13,631 nt of DNA. It comes from an uncultured Oscillibacter sp. (GTDB lineage Bacteria > Bacillota > Clostridia > Oscillospirales > Oscillospiraceae). The DNA lies in the NCBI GenBank assembly GCA_902490355.1, contig CABUDN010000062.1, positions 1 to 13,631 on the forward strand, given 5' to 3'. The notes under the pieces are model-generated. The model saw only the letters and a list, made by a program, of their open reading frames with translations. It made no database searches and was not told the origin of the DNA. The position numbers and the translations under genes are program-made. Below, in pieces: positions 7,356 through 13,552 of this stretch. The first letter of the stretch is position 1. Each line of letters opens with the position of its first letter.

Positions 7356-7573
7356 ACCGGCTCCGGCCTTTCCGGATGATTGGTCAGTCCCAGCAGGTAG
7401 TCCGTGCTGACGCAGTAATACTCTGCCAGCTTCACAATCACCCAGGCGGGGGTCTCCCGCTCTCCGCTCTCATAGCGCCGGTATACGCTGCGGTGCATAT
7501 TCAAATAGGCCGCAATTTCCTGCTGTGTGCGGTCGTGATCCTCCCGCAGGTCCCGCAAACGTCGGATCTCCAT
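7352..7573 (-). CDS. Small XRE-family DNA-binding protein, first gene of the comEC unit
   Basis: A 73-residue single helix-turn-helix protein of the Cro/C1 type. The domain covers almost the whole chain: RLRDLREDHDRTQQEIAAYL (5-24) holds helices 1-2, NMHRSVYRRYESGERETP (25-42) holds the recognition helix, and WVIVKLAEYYCVSTDYLLG (44-62) closes the domain with the common STDYLLG ending. Upstream in-frame ATG 7579 and GTG 7582 sit on top of AGGTG, so ATG 7573, 6 bases after it, is preferred. The stop overlaps the comEC ATG by 4 bases, so translation is probably coupled. It may autoregulate the unit or affect comEC, but no operator was identified. Proteins of this size are abundant in Oscillospiraceae. 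Confidence 0.85.
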   Translation of the reverse strand: MEIRRLRDLREDHDRTQQEIAAYLNMHRSVYRRYESGERETPAWVIVKLAEYYCVSTDYLLGLTNHPERPEPV

Positions 7574-7649
7574 TGTCATCACCTGTCAAAATGTTACCAA
7601 ACGGACACACCCAGCCGGGAGTTTGTGCCCATATGGGGCCTTTTTCTCC

Positions 7650-7702
7650 AAAAGAGAGAGCCGGTACCATCCGACTGGGACAGTCTCCGGCTCTTTCTTT
7701 TT
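7650..7702 (-). terminator. Terminator after the HIT gene
   Basis: On the minus strand an arm reading AAAAAGAAAGAGCCGG pairs with CCGGCTCTCTCTTTT with one mismatch. A short inner helix, GACTG paired with CAGTC, lies in the loop. The 3' arm ends TCTCTCTTTT, a usable U-rich end. The structure begins about 15 bases after the HIT stop and separates that gene from xre. T-rich ends on both strands mean it could act in both directions. Confidence 0.75.
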
Positions 7703-7717
7703 GTCGCATTGGTCCAA

Positions 7718-8056
7718 TCAGCCCGGAGGCCAGGTCATATCCCGGCCGCTGAGGACATGGAAATGCAGATGGAACACGCTCTGTCCTGCCTGCTCCCCCA
7801 CATTGGACACCACCCGGTAGCTCTCCAGCCCCAGCTGGCGGGCCAGCTGAGCGATGACCTCAAAGATGTGGGCCACCACCGCGCTGTTCTCCCCGCTGAC
7901 TTCGGAGACGGAGCCGATATGCGCCTTAGGGATTACCAGAAAATGCGTGGGAGCCTGGGGGGCGATATCATAAAACGCGTAGCAGATGTCGTCCTCATAG
8001 ACCTTGTTGCTGGGGATCTCTCCCGCGGCAATCTTGCAAAAAAGGCAATCAGACAT
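7718..8056 (-). CDS. HIT (histidine triad) family nucleotide hydrolase
   Basis: A 112-residue HIT protein of the HINT branch, which binds nucleotides and typically hydrolyses adenosine phosphoramidates or aminoacyl-adenylates in the cytosol. The histidine triad is VFHLHFHVL (94-102), with His96, His98 and His100, preceded by NVGEQAGQSV (85-94), which lines the phosphate site. The N-terminus CLFCKIAAGEIPSNKVYED (4-22) carries Cys4 and Cys7, usual for this branch. ATG 8056 follows AAAGGAG by 9-10 bases. The gene lies 6 bases after the DUF4250 stop, and its ribosome binding site lies inside that gene, so the two are co-transcribed. Proximity to alaS may fit a role in removing aminoacyl-AMP by-products, which is inference. 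Confidence 0.93.
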   Translation of the reverse strand: MSDCLFCKIAAGEIPSNKVYEDDICYAFYDIAPQAPTHFLVIPKAHIGSVSEVSGENSAVVAHIFEVIAQLARQLGLESYRVVSNVGEQAGQSVFHLHFHVLSGRDMTWPPG

Positions 8057-8062
8057 GGTTAC

Positions 8063-8263
8063 TTACTCCTTTCGATCGGAATGGGACACCGCGATAAACT
8101 GATTATGCGCGGGATCGTACCGATAGTCAAGCCCCTCCAGCGCCGTCCGGACGGCGGACTCCTCCGCATCCAAGGAGGCGCACAGCTCTTCCAGGCTGGG
8201 ATACTCGTCCCGCAGCTTGGCATTGAGGAAGCTCAGGAGAATATAGGGATCCTTGGGCAGCAT
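8063..8263 (-). CDS. DUF4250 domain small protein
   Basis: A 66-residue soluble protein matching, from memory, the DUF4250 family: MLPKDPYILLSFLNAKLRDEYPSLEELC at the start and the YRYDPAHNQF end. It is predicted helical with no membrane segment; no function is known for the family. The frame is open upstream to 8365, but the start is ATG 8263, which has GGAGG 7 bases upstream and gives the conserved N-terminus. It lies just before the HIT gene and shares its transcript. No clear promoter is visible in the 121 bases between it and alaS, so read-through from alaS is possible. Confidence 0.82.
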   Translation of the reverse strand: MLPKDPYILLSFLNAKLRDEYPSLEELCASLDAEESAVRTALEGLDYRYDPAHNQFIAVSHSDRKE

Positions 8264-8328
8264 TATCCACCCTCCTCGTCTTCTGAAGATCCGCATGCCC
8301 GTGCCGCACGCAGATCGGGGAATCCGCA

Positions 8329-8356
8329 CCGCAGACCGGACCGGTCCGGTCTGCGG
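8329..8356. repeat. 28-base perfect palindrome between alaS and the DUF4250 gene
   Basis: The left arm CCGCAGACCGGACC is followed directly by its exact complement. It is very GC-rich, and neither strand has a T tract after it, so it does not fit a standard intrinsic terminator. It lies 29 bases past the alaS stop. It could be a hairpin that stabilises the alaS mRNA end, a weak terminator, or a protein-binding site. Confidence 0.7.
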
Positions 8357-8384
8357 CGCAATCATGTTTGCCGGAAAAGCAGAC

Positions 8385-11021
8385 TTATTTCAGCTTCTCC
8401 GCCACGTAATCGTCCACGGAAGCCAGAGCGTTGTCCAGCTTGAGAAGATCGCTGCCGCCGCCCATGGCGCTGTCGGGCTTGCCGCCGCCCTTGCCGCCGC
8501 AGATGGCGCACACGTTCTTGACCAGATCGCCGGCCTTGATGCCCCGGGCCACAGCTTCCTTGCCGCACACGGCCAGGAAGGTGATCTTCCCGTCGTTGAC
8601 GGACGCCAGCACGGCCACAACGCCGGACTCCTTATCCCGCAGGAAGTCGCCCATCTGCCGCAGTCCGGCAGCATCCATGCCTTCCCGGGTGGCCGTGACA
8701 ACCTTCAATCCGCCCACCGTCTTGGCAGACGTGAGGAACTGCCGTGCCTCGCCCAAAGAGGCCTCAGCGCGGAACTTCTCCAGATCATGGCGCAGGCCCT
8801 TGAGTTCCGCCACCTGCTGCTCGGCCTTGGCCGCCAGCTCGCCGGGATTGGTCTTGAGAATCTGAGCCACGTGGAACATCAGCTCCTGATTCTTGTTCAT
8901 GACTTCCAGGCTCAGCTTGCCCACCGTGGCCTCAATGCGGCGCACGCCGGAGGCAATGGAGGCCTCGGACTTGATGCGGAAGGGACCCACCTTGGAGGTA
9001 TTGTCCAAATGCGTACCGCCGCAGAACTCCATGGAGAAGTCGCCCATCTCCACCACGCGGACAGTCTCACCGTACTTCTCGCCGAACACGGCCACAGCGC
9101 CCTTCTTCCGGGCCTCGGCAATGGGCAGCACTTCGGTCACCACCGGATAGCCTTCCAGAATGGCATCGTTGACAATCCGGTCGATTTCCGCAAGCTGAAC
9201 CGGGGTAATGGCTTCAAAATGCGTAAAGTCGAAGCGCAGACGGTCCGGCTCCACCAGAGAGCCTGCCTGGTGGACATGGTCGCCCAGAACCTTCTTGAGT
9301 GCCGCGTCCAGCAGATGGGTGGCACTGTGTGCCCGGCGGATGGCCTTGCGGCGCTCGGTGTCGATGGCAGTCTCGACACTGTCACCCACCTTCAATACGC
9401 CGTCTTGCAGCACACCCACATGGAGGAACTTGCCGCCCTTGTTCTTCTGCACATCCCGCACCTGGAAGGTGCCGCTTCCGGTGATGGTGCCGTGGTCGGC
9501 CACCTGGCCGCCCATCTCGGCATAGAATGTGGTCTGATCCAGCACCACGGTAGCCTCAGCGCCCGCCACGATCTCATCGCGCAGCTCGCCGTCCACCACG
9601 ATGGCCAGCACCTTGGCACTCGTCTTGTCCTGCTCATAGCCCACGAACTCGGTAGCGGGCATCTCACTGCCGAACTCAATGCCGGCCCAGCCCAGATCGC
9701 CCAGAGCCTCCCGGGCCTTCCGGGCGCGGACGCGCTGCTCTTCCATCATCTGGTCGAAGCCTTCCCGGTCCACCTGCATGCCTTCCTCTTCCGCCATTTC
9801 TGCCGTCAGGTCAATGGGGAAGCCATAGGTATCGTACAGCTTGAACGCGTCGGCGCCGGAGAACACGCCCTCACCCTTTTCCTTGTGGGCGGAGAGCAGC
9901 TCCTGATAGATCTTCATGCCGCCGTCGATGGTGCGGGCAAAGTTCTCCTCTTCCGTGCGGATGACCTTGGTGATATAGGCCTGCTTCTCCCGCAGATCGG
10001 GATAAGCCGTCTCGTTTTCATGGACCACAGTGTCCACCACCTCATAGAGGAAGGGACGCTCCACGCCCAGGAGCTTGCCGTGGCGGGCAGCCCGGCGCAG
10101 CAGACGGCGCAGCACATAGCCCCGGCCCTCGTTGCTGGGCAGCACGCCGTCGCAGATCATCATGACGGAGGAACGGATGTGGTCCGTGATGACCCGCAGG
10201 GACACATCGGTCTTGTGGCTCTCGCCGTAATGGGCGTGAGTGATCTCCGAGACCTTGTTGGTGATGTTCATGACGGTGTCCACGTCGAACAGGGAGTTGA
10301 CGTTCTGCACCACGCAAGCCAGACGCTCCAGACCCATGCCGGTATCGATGTTCTTGTTCTTCATCTCGGTGTAGTGACCCTCGCCGTCGTTGACGAACTG
10401 GGAGAACACGTTGTTCCACACCTCGATATAGCGGTCGCACTCGCAGCCCACGGTGCAGCCGGGCTTGCCGCAGCCGTGCTCGGGGCCGCGGTCATAGTAC
10501 ACCTCGGAGCAGGGGCCGCAGGGACCGGCACCGTGCTCCCAGAAGTTGTCCTCCTTGCCGAAGCGGAAGATCCGCTCAGCGGGGATGCCGATGTCCTTGT
10601 TCCAGATCTCAAAGGCCTCGTCGTCATCGAGATAGATGGAGGGATACAGGCGGTCTTCCTCCAGGCCTACCACCTTGGTCAAAAACTCCCAGCAGAACGG
10701 AATGGCTTCCTTCTTGAAGTAATCGCCGAAAGAGAAGTTGCCCAGCATCTCAAAGTAGGTGCCGTGGCGGTCGGTCTTGCCGATATTTTCGATGTCGCCG
10801 GTGCGGATGCACTTCTGGCAGGTGGTCACGCGGTTGCAGGGAGGCTCTTCCTCCCGGGTGAACCAGGTCTTCATGGGGGCCATGCCGCTGTTGATGAGCA
10901 GCAGGCTAGCGTCGTTGTGGGGGATCAGGGAAAAGCTGGGCAGACGCAGGTGGCCCTTGCTTTCAAAGTAGCTCAGGAACATCTCCCGCAGTTCGTTGAG
11001 CCCGTAATAGGGATGTGCCAT
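8385..11021 (-). CDS. alaS: Alanyl-tRNA synthetase
   Basis: Class II synthetase that charges tRNA-Ala and edits mischarged Ser or Gly. It has 878 residues, matching the E. coli length of about 876. The catalytic domain includes motif 2, RHGTYFEMLGNFSFGDYF (85-102), and a Cys-rich segment CGKPGCTVGCECDRY (184-198) often seen in Firmicutes. The editing domain has HSATH (565-569) and CGGTH (667-671), the four zinc ligands, so editing should work. The C-terminal C-Ala domain ends with a Gly-rich GGKGGGKPDSAMGGGSD segment. ATG 11021 has AGGAGG 10 bases upstream; the open frame to 11228 runs through the T-box leader and is not translated. Expression is controlled by the T-box leader upstream. Confidence 0.97.
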   Translation of the reverse strand: MAHPYYGLNELREMFLSYFESKGHLRLPSFSLIPHNDASLLLINSGMAPMKTWFTREEEPPCNRVTTCQKCIRTGDIENIGKTDRHGTYFEMLGNFSFGDYFKKEAIPFCWEFLTKVVGLEEDRLYPSIYLDDDEAFEIWNKDIGIPAERIFRFGKEDNFWEHGAGPCGPCSEVYYDRGPEHGCGKPGCTVGCECDRYIEVWNNVFSQFVNDGEGHYTEMKNKNIDTGMGLERLACVVQNVNSLFDVDTVMNITNKVSEITHAHYGESHKTDVSLRVITDHIRSSVMMICDGVLPSNEGRGYVLRRLLRRAARHGKLLGVERPFLYEVVDTVVHENETAYPDLREKQAYITKVIRTEEENFARTIDGGMKIYQELLSAHKEKGEGVFSGADAFKLYDTYGFPIDLTAEMAEEEGMQVDREGFDQMMEEQRVRARKAREALGDLGWAGIEFGSEMPATEFVGYEQDKTSAKVLAIVVDGELRDEIVAGAEATVVLDQTTFYAEMGGQVADHGTITGSGTFQVRDVQKNKGGKFLHVGVLQDGVLKVGDSVETAIDTERRKAIRRAHSATHLLDAALKKVLGDHVHQAGSLVEPDRLRFDFTHFEAITPVQLAEIDRIVNDAILEGYPVVTEVLPIAEARKKGAVAVFGEKYGETVRVVEMGDFSMEFCGGTHLDNTSKVGPFRIKSEASIASGVRRIEATVGKLSLEVMNKNQELMFHVAQILKTNPGELAAKAEQQVAELKGLRHDLEKFRAEASLGEARQFLTSAKTVGGLKVVTATREGMDAAGLRQMGDFLRDKESGVVAVLASVNDGKITFLAVCGKEAVARGIKAGDLVKNVCAICGGKGGGKPDSAMGGGSDLLKLDNALASVDDYVAEKLK

Positions 11022-11081
11022 GGTGTGTTCTCCTCCTGTATGTTGATTTTTTGAATGCTCTTTTTCACGGTACCGGAAAAC

Positions 11082-11118
11082 AAAAAACGCCTCCGCCCCC
11101 AAACTAGGGGCGAAGACG
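11082..11118 (-). terminator. T-box-controlled leader terminator
   Basis: On the minus strand CGTCTTCGCCCC pairs with GGGGGCGGAGGCG through a short loop, and six T follow (11087-11082). It is mutually exclusive with the antiterminator formed by the T-box sequence, and lies about 60 bases before the alaS start. Confidence 0.9.
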
Positions 11119-11316
11119 ATGCTCCACGGTACCACCCTAATGATCCCCCGCAGGGGACCGCTCGACCATCCGGTAACGGGGATGAACCGTTCCGCTCTTC
11201 GCGGACCGCTCCGAAGCGGCTGCTCCACGGCGTAGGCAAGGGGCTTGCACCGTCTCCCCTCTCGCTTGGCCGGTTTCGTGGAACTGACTTCCTCTCAGCA
11301 GTTTTTCCGATGAACC
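11082..11316 (-). promoter_or_regulatory. T-box riboswitch leader of alaS
   Basis: Untranslated leader that senses uncharged tRNA-Ala and permits read-through into alaS when alanine charging is low. The conserved T-box AGGGTGGTACCGTGGAGC lies at 11138-11121 (minus strand); its UGGU would pair with an ACCA tRNA end, which fits tRNA-Ala. The Stem I apical part is at 11263-11240, with an AGAG bulge and GGTGCAAG loop. Candidate specifier codons near the base of Stem I are GCA (11223-11221) or GCC (11220-11218), both alanine. Further hairpins, including GGTCCCC/GGGGATC, precede the T-box. The exact specifier is not resolved by eye. Confidence 0.93.
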
Positions 11317-11322
11317 AAAAAT

Positions 11323-11350
11323 ATTATATCCTTTTTGTTTGAATTGTCAA
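11323..11350 (-). promoter_or_regulatory. Promoter of alaS
   Basis: Perfect consensus elements on the minus strand: TTGACA (11350-11345) and TATAAT (11328-11323), with a 16-base spacer. The -35 contains the stop codon of the upstream Cys-rich gene, so the two genes abut. Predicted start near 11316. Confidence 0.9.
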
Positions 11351-11523
11351 CGGGGATTTTCGCGCTTTCTCCCCCGCTTTTTCAGAATGCACGTTTTGCC
11401 GCCGGCACAGCATCCGCAGCCCACGCATCCGGTCGGGCCGCTTCCCTTTCCGTACAGAACCCAGACCACTCCGCCGGTCCCCGCCAAAATCACGCCCGCC
11501 ATCAGCCACTCATACCATGCCAT
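11347..11523 (-). CDS. Small Cys-rich single-pass membrane protein (FeoB-associated-like)
   Basis: A 58-residue protein, too short for many gene finders. It starts MAWYEWLMAGVILAG, and one membrane helix spans about residues 6-24. After it comes a Gly/Cys cluster, GCVGCGCCAGGKTC (32-45), with five cysteines, then a basic tail KKRGRKRENPR. This layout (N-terminal helix, short CxxCxCC cluster, basic end) resembles the FeoB-associated Cys-rich membrane proteins, but no feoB is in the window, so that name is only a structural likeness. ATG 11523 follows AAAAGGGGGGGG, which holds a run of eight G, with about 4 bases to spare. It lies 25 bases after the 145-aa gene, probably in the same transcript. 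Its stop TGA overlaps the alaS -35. Confidence 0.68.
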   Translation of the reverse strand: MAWYEWLMAGVILAGTGGVVWVLYGKGSGPTGCVGCGCCAGGKTCILKKRGRKRENPR

Positions 11524-11548
11524 CGTGCCCCCCCCTTTTGAGGAGAGC

Positions 11549-11986
11549 TTACCATGGTGCAGCCAGCGCTGTCAGCGGCATCCGCAACAGCCGCATCCCC
11601 AAAAGCGGCAGCAGGGTTTCCGCTTCCCCCGGCAAAGGCGGCAGCGGAATCTCCTGGGGTTCCACGCTTCCGCCCTCCAGCCGGGGCAATGCCCGCTGCA
11701 CGCACAAAACCGGTTCGGAAAGACTGGAAAGCGTGAGACTGTCCCGGTGGGAAAGGCCGTAGGTCACCACAGTTTCCGCCTGAATTCCCCGGGGCATTCC
11801 CTCTCCCGGAACCAGAAGCATCCCGCAGCGCAGTTCCTGCCCGTCCAGACACCGGCAGCCCTCCGGCGTCAGAGCCAGCAGATCCCACCGGCGGCCTGTG
11901 AGTTCCGCAGCGCACCGCACCGGCCGGACATCCGGCGGCAGATACGGGTCCCATTGCGCAGGCGGAATATAAAGCGCACACTCCAT
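11549..11986 (-). CDS. Unrecognised 145-aa conserved-looking protein
   Basis: I do not recognise this protein with confidence. It has 145 residues, no signal peptide and no membrane helix. The most distinctive stretch is QAETVVTYGLSHRDSLTLSS (69-88), followed by VLCVQRALPRLEGGSVEPQE (93-112), which look like packed strands of a compact domain. The YGLS.RDSLTLSS pattern is reminiscent of motifs in Mur-ligase-like folds, but there is no P-loop, so no function is assigned. ATG 11986 has GAGGTG 8 bases upstream. It is followed by the Cys-rich gene and is divergent from the DUF5662-like gene. No good promoter was found for it in the 117-base divergent gap. An overlapping longer frame (11502-12050) was rejected. 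Confidence 0.66.
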   Translation of the reverse strand: MECALYIPPAQWDPYLPPDVRPVRCAAELTGRRWDLLALTPEGCRCLDGQELRCGMLLVPGEGMPRGIQAETVVTYGLSHRDSLTLSSLSEPVLCVQRALPRLEGGSVEPQEIPLPPLPGEAETLLPLLGMRLLRMPLTALAAPW

Positions 11987-12043
11987 CCCAAAAACACCTC
12001 TCGGTTAGTCTTTCTCCTGGGGGAAAAACCATGCAAATTTTTC

Positions 12044-12072
12044 TCGTCATTTTTTCCGGAGTATGCTATACT
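12044..12072 (+). promoter_or_regulatory. Extended -10 promoter of the DUF5662-like gene
   Basis: -10 TATACT (12067-12072) is preceded by TGC, an extended -10. A weak -35, TCGTCA (12044-12049), is 17 bases upstream. Predicted start near 12079, giving a leader of about 25 bases. Confidence 0.7.
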
Positions 12073-12091
12073 GAAAAAAGTTTGAAAGTTC

Positions 12092-12098
12092 GAGGTGA
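12092..12098 (+). promoter_or_regulatory. Ribosome binding site selecting a TTG start
   Basis: GAGGTGA is 5 bases before TTG 12104. The earlier in-frame GTG 12095 lies inside this site and cannot use it, so TTG 12104 is preferred. Confidence 0.65.
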
Positions 12099-12103
12099 CC
12101 GTT

Positions 12104-12637
12104 TTGCATTTCTGGGCCCATTTGAGAACCATTGGCCGCCACCGCGCTCTGGTGCGCAAATATTGCTTCCGGTTGGGACTGTACTGGCAGGGACTGACTC
12201 ACGACCTGTCCAAATACGCTCCAGTGGAATTTTGGGCCGGCGTACGGTACTATCAGGGAGATCACAGTCCCAATGACGCGCAGCGTCATCAGGACGGGTA
12301 CAGTGCCTCCTGGCTTCACCACAAGGGCCGCAACCGCCATCACTTCGAATACTGGACGGACTACTCCCTCACCGGCGAGGGAATTACCGGTGTGGAAATG
12401 CCCAAGCGGTATGTAGCGGAGATGTTCTGCGACCGTCTGGCCGCCAGCAAGGTCTACCGGGGCGACGCCTTTGATCCGGCGGATCCCTATCGCTTTTTTC
12501 AGCGCGGCAAGCAAAAGCGGCTGCTGATCCATCCCGCCACCTCGGATTTGCTGGAATCCATGCTCGTCAAGCTCCGGGATGAGGGCGAGGACGCCGCCTT
12601 TGATTACATCCGTCATGAAGTTCTGGGAAAACGCTGA
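12104..12637 (+). CDS. DUF5662 family protein
   Basis: A 177-residue soluble protein that matches, from memory, the DUF5662 family. It opens with HLRTIGRHRALVRKYCFRLG, then LTHDLSKYAPVEFW (31-44), a His-Asp pair typical of metal-binding helical proteins, and LHHKGRNRHHFEYW (71-84), a His-rich motif. These suggest a metal site similar to HD-type phosphohydrolases, but catalysis has not been shown and is inference. The start is TTG 12104 on ribosome binding site grounds; the resulting MHFWAHLRTIGRHR is like related N-termini. It stands alone, with its own promoter and terminator, divergent from the 145-aa gene. Confidence 0.82.
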   Translation: MHFWAHLRTIGRHRALVRKYCFRLGLYWQGLTHDLSKYAPVEFWAGVRYYQGDHSPNDAQRHQDGYSASWLHHKGRNRHHFEYWTDYSLTGEGITGVEMPKRYVAEMFCDRLAASKVYRGDAFDPADPYRFFQRGKQKRLLIHPATSDLLESMLVKLRDEGEDAAFDYIRHEVLGKR

Positions 12638-12673
12638 CGCGGAGAGAGACGCATGGTCTCTCCCCGCGTTTTT
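12637..12673 (+). terminator. Terminator of the DUF5662-like gene
   Basis: ACGCGGAGAGAGAC pairs with GTCTCTCCCCGCGT with a single A-C mismatch and a short loop, followed by TTTT. The stem begins at the last base of the stop codon. It may also stop minus-strand transcripts of the gene ending at 12690, but no T tract follows on that strand. Confidence 0.88.
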
Positions 12674-12689
12674 CCTGTTTGGGATGGTT

Positions 12690-13490
12690 TCAATGGATAT
12701 GCGCCCCCAGAACGGTCAGGATCCGCAGCAGCGGTCCCCACAACTCCGGGCAATGGGTACGGAGGAAGGCTTCCACCTCGCTTGCTGTCAGGCCGCTGCC
12801 CCACAGCAGGATGTGCGTCCCGGAGGCCTCCTGCCCCACGGCGATCTTCCCTGTGGCGGCAACGCCCACGGCGACCTCCGATCCCATGGCCGCCACACCG
12901 CCGGCATAGACACCCACGGCGCTGACGCCCAGGGCAACGATCCCCATGGCGGCTATTCCAAAAGCTGCCGCACCGAAGGCCACCGCTCCCAGGGCCAGGA
13001 TTCCCGCCGCCAAAAGGCCCAGGCTGACGAGGCCGACACTGATGAGTCCGATGGCCACCAAGCCCACAGCGGCGTTTCCAATGGCGATGATTCCCCTGGC
13101 TACATCTTCCCGGGAAAGTCTCTGGTGCCGGGAAAACCCAATCCGAACGGAAACCAGCGGGATTCCCAGGACCCGGGCCTTGCTGTCATAGGCATAGACC
13201 GTTCCCCGGACGTACCGGGTCAGATCGTCTACCTTCTCCTCCAAACGGCGTGCCTGGGTTTGATCCATCTCCGGCTCCCGGGCAGGTTCTTCCAGATACT
13301 CTTTGACCAGATAGTCCACGCTGACGCCAAAAAGCTCTGACAAGGAAATCAGCTTGCCAATGTCCGGCATCGCAGCGCCGCCCTCCCATTTGGAGACGGA
13401 TTGCCGGGTCACACCCAAGCGGTCCGCCAGCTGTTCCTGGGAGAAGCCCTCCCTGCGCCGCAGATCCGCCAGCTTTTGCGAAAATTCCAT
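12690..13490 (-). CDS. XRE-type HTH protein with glycine-pentad hydrophobic repeat
   Basis: A 266-residue two-part protein. Residues 1-62 form a Cro/C1-type helix-turn-helix: MEFSQKLADLRRREGFSQEQ, then GVTRQSVSKWEGG and a VSVDYLV ending. Residues 68-131 are a charged linker with MDQTQARRLEEKVDDLTRYV. Residues 133-224 repeat G-x-x-(A/S)-hydrophobic: glycine recurs at exactly 5-residue steps 15 times (133-203), then one 6-residue step and more at 209, 214, 219 and 224. This segment is almost free of charge, so it is either membrane-embedded or a tightly coiled beta-solenoid. The C-terminus (235-266) looks amphipathic. Start ATG 13490 is preferred to ATG 13511 because it opens a typical HTH N-terminus and lies 27 bases after the predicted transcript start; the ribosome binding site is weak. 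Function unknown; a membrane-tethered regulator is a guess. Confidence 0.8.
   Translation of the reverse strand: MEFSQKLADLRRREGFSQEQLADRLGVTRQSVSKWEGGAAMPDIGKLISLSELFGVSVDYLVKEYLEEPAREPEMDQTQARRLEEKVDDLTRYVRGTVYAYDSKARVLGIPLVSVRIGFSRHQRLSREDVARGIIAIGNAAVGLVAIGLISVGLVSLGLLAAGILALGAVAFGAAAFGIAAMGIVALGVSAVGVYAGGVAAMGSEVAVGVAATGKIAVGQEASGTHILLWGSGLTASEVEAFLRTHCPELWGPLLRILTVLGAHIH
12819..13094 (-). repeat. 15-base-period coding repeat (glycine pentads)
   Basis: The stretch encoding residues 133-224 of the HTH protein has a 15-base rhythm, one Gly codon per unit followed by hydrophobic and Ala/Ser codons. Units differ at the nucleotide level, so this is an old, diverged repeat selected at the protein level, not a recent tandem duplication. 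Confidence 0.8.
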
Positions 13491-13523
13491 GGTTCCACAC
13501 TCGCTTTCCATTTGACTGCCCCG

Positions 13524-13552
13524 ATGATAGCCGATTTTCCCGCCCGCGGCAA
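13524..13552 (-). promoter_or_regulatory. Promoter of the HTH-repeat gene
   Basis: On the minus strand -35 TTGCCG (13552-13547) and -10 TATCAT (13529-13524) are 17 bases apart. The predicted start near 13517 would leave only 6 bases before ATG 13511, which favours ATG 13490. Nothing recognisable was seen between 13553 and the end of the window. Confidence 0.65.

Noticed and set aside
8253..11054. 933-codon open frame on the plus strand opposite alaS
   Set aside because: Same antisense effect over alaS; no ribosome binding site and no family motif.
11022..11228. In-frame N-terminal extension of alaS
   Set aside because: It runs through the T-box leader and its terminator. The AGGAGG site and the conserved N-terminus place the start at 11021.
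11324..11509. 61-codon minus-strand frame over the Cys-rich gene
   Set aside because: It is Arg/Lys/Gly-rich, has no ribosome binding site and runs into the alaS -10 element; the other frame gives a membrane helix and Cys cluster with a ribosome binding site.
11502..12050. 182-codon minus-strand frame overlapping the 145-aa gene
   Set aside because: No ribosome binding site at its start and low-complexity Gly/Ala/Arg composition; the 145-aa frame has GAGGTG and a plausible folded sequence.
12819..13094. Minisatellite or CRISPR-like DNA repeat
   Set aside because: The 15-base rhythm reflects the protein pentad; units vary in sequence and there are no unique spacers.
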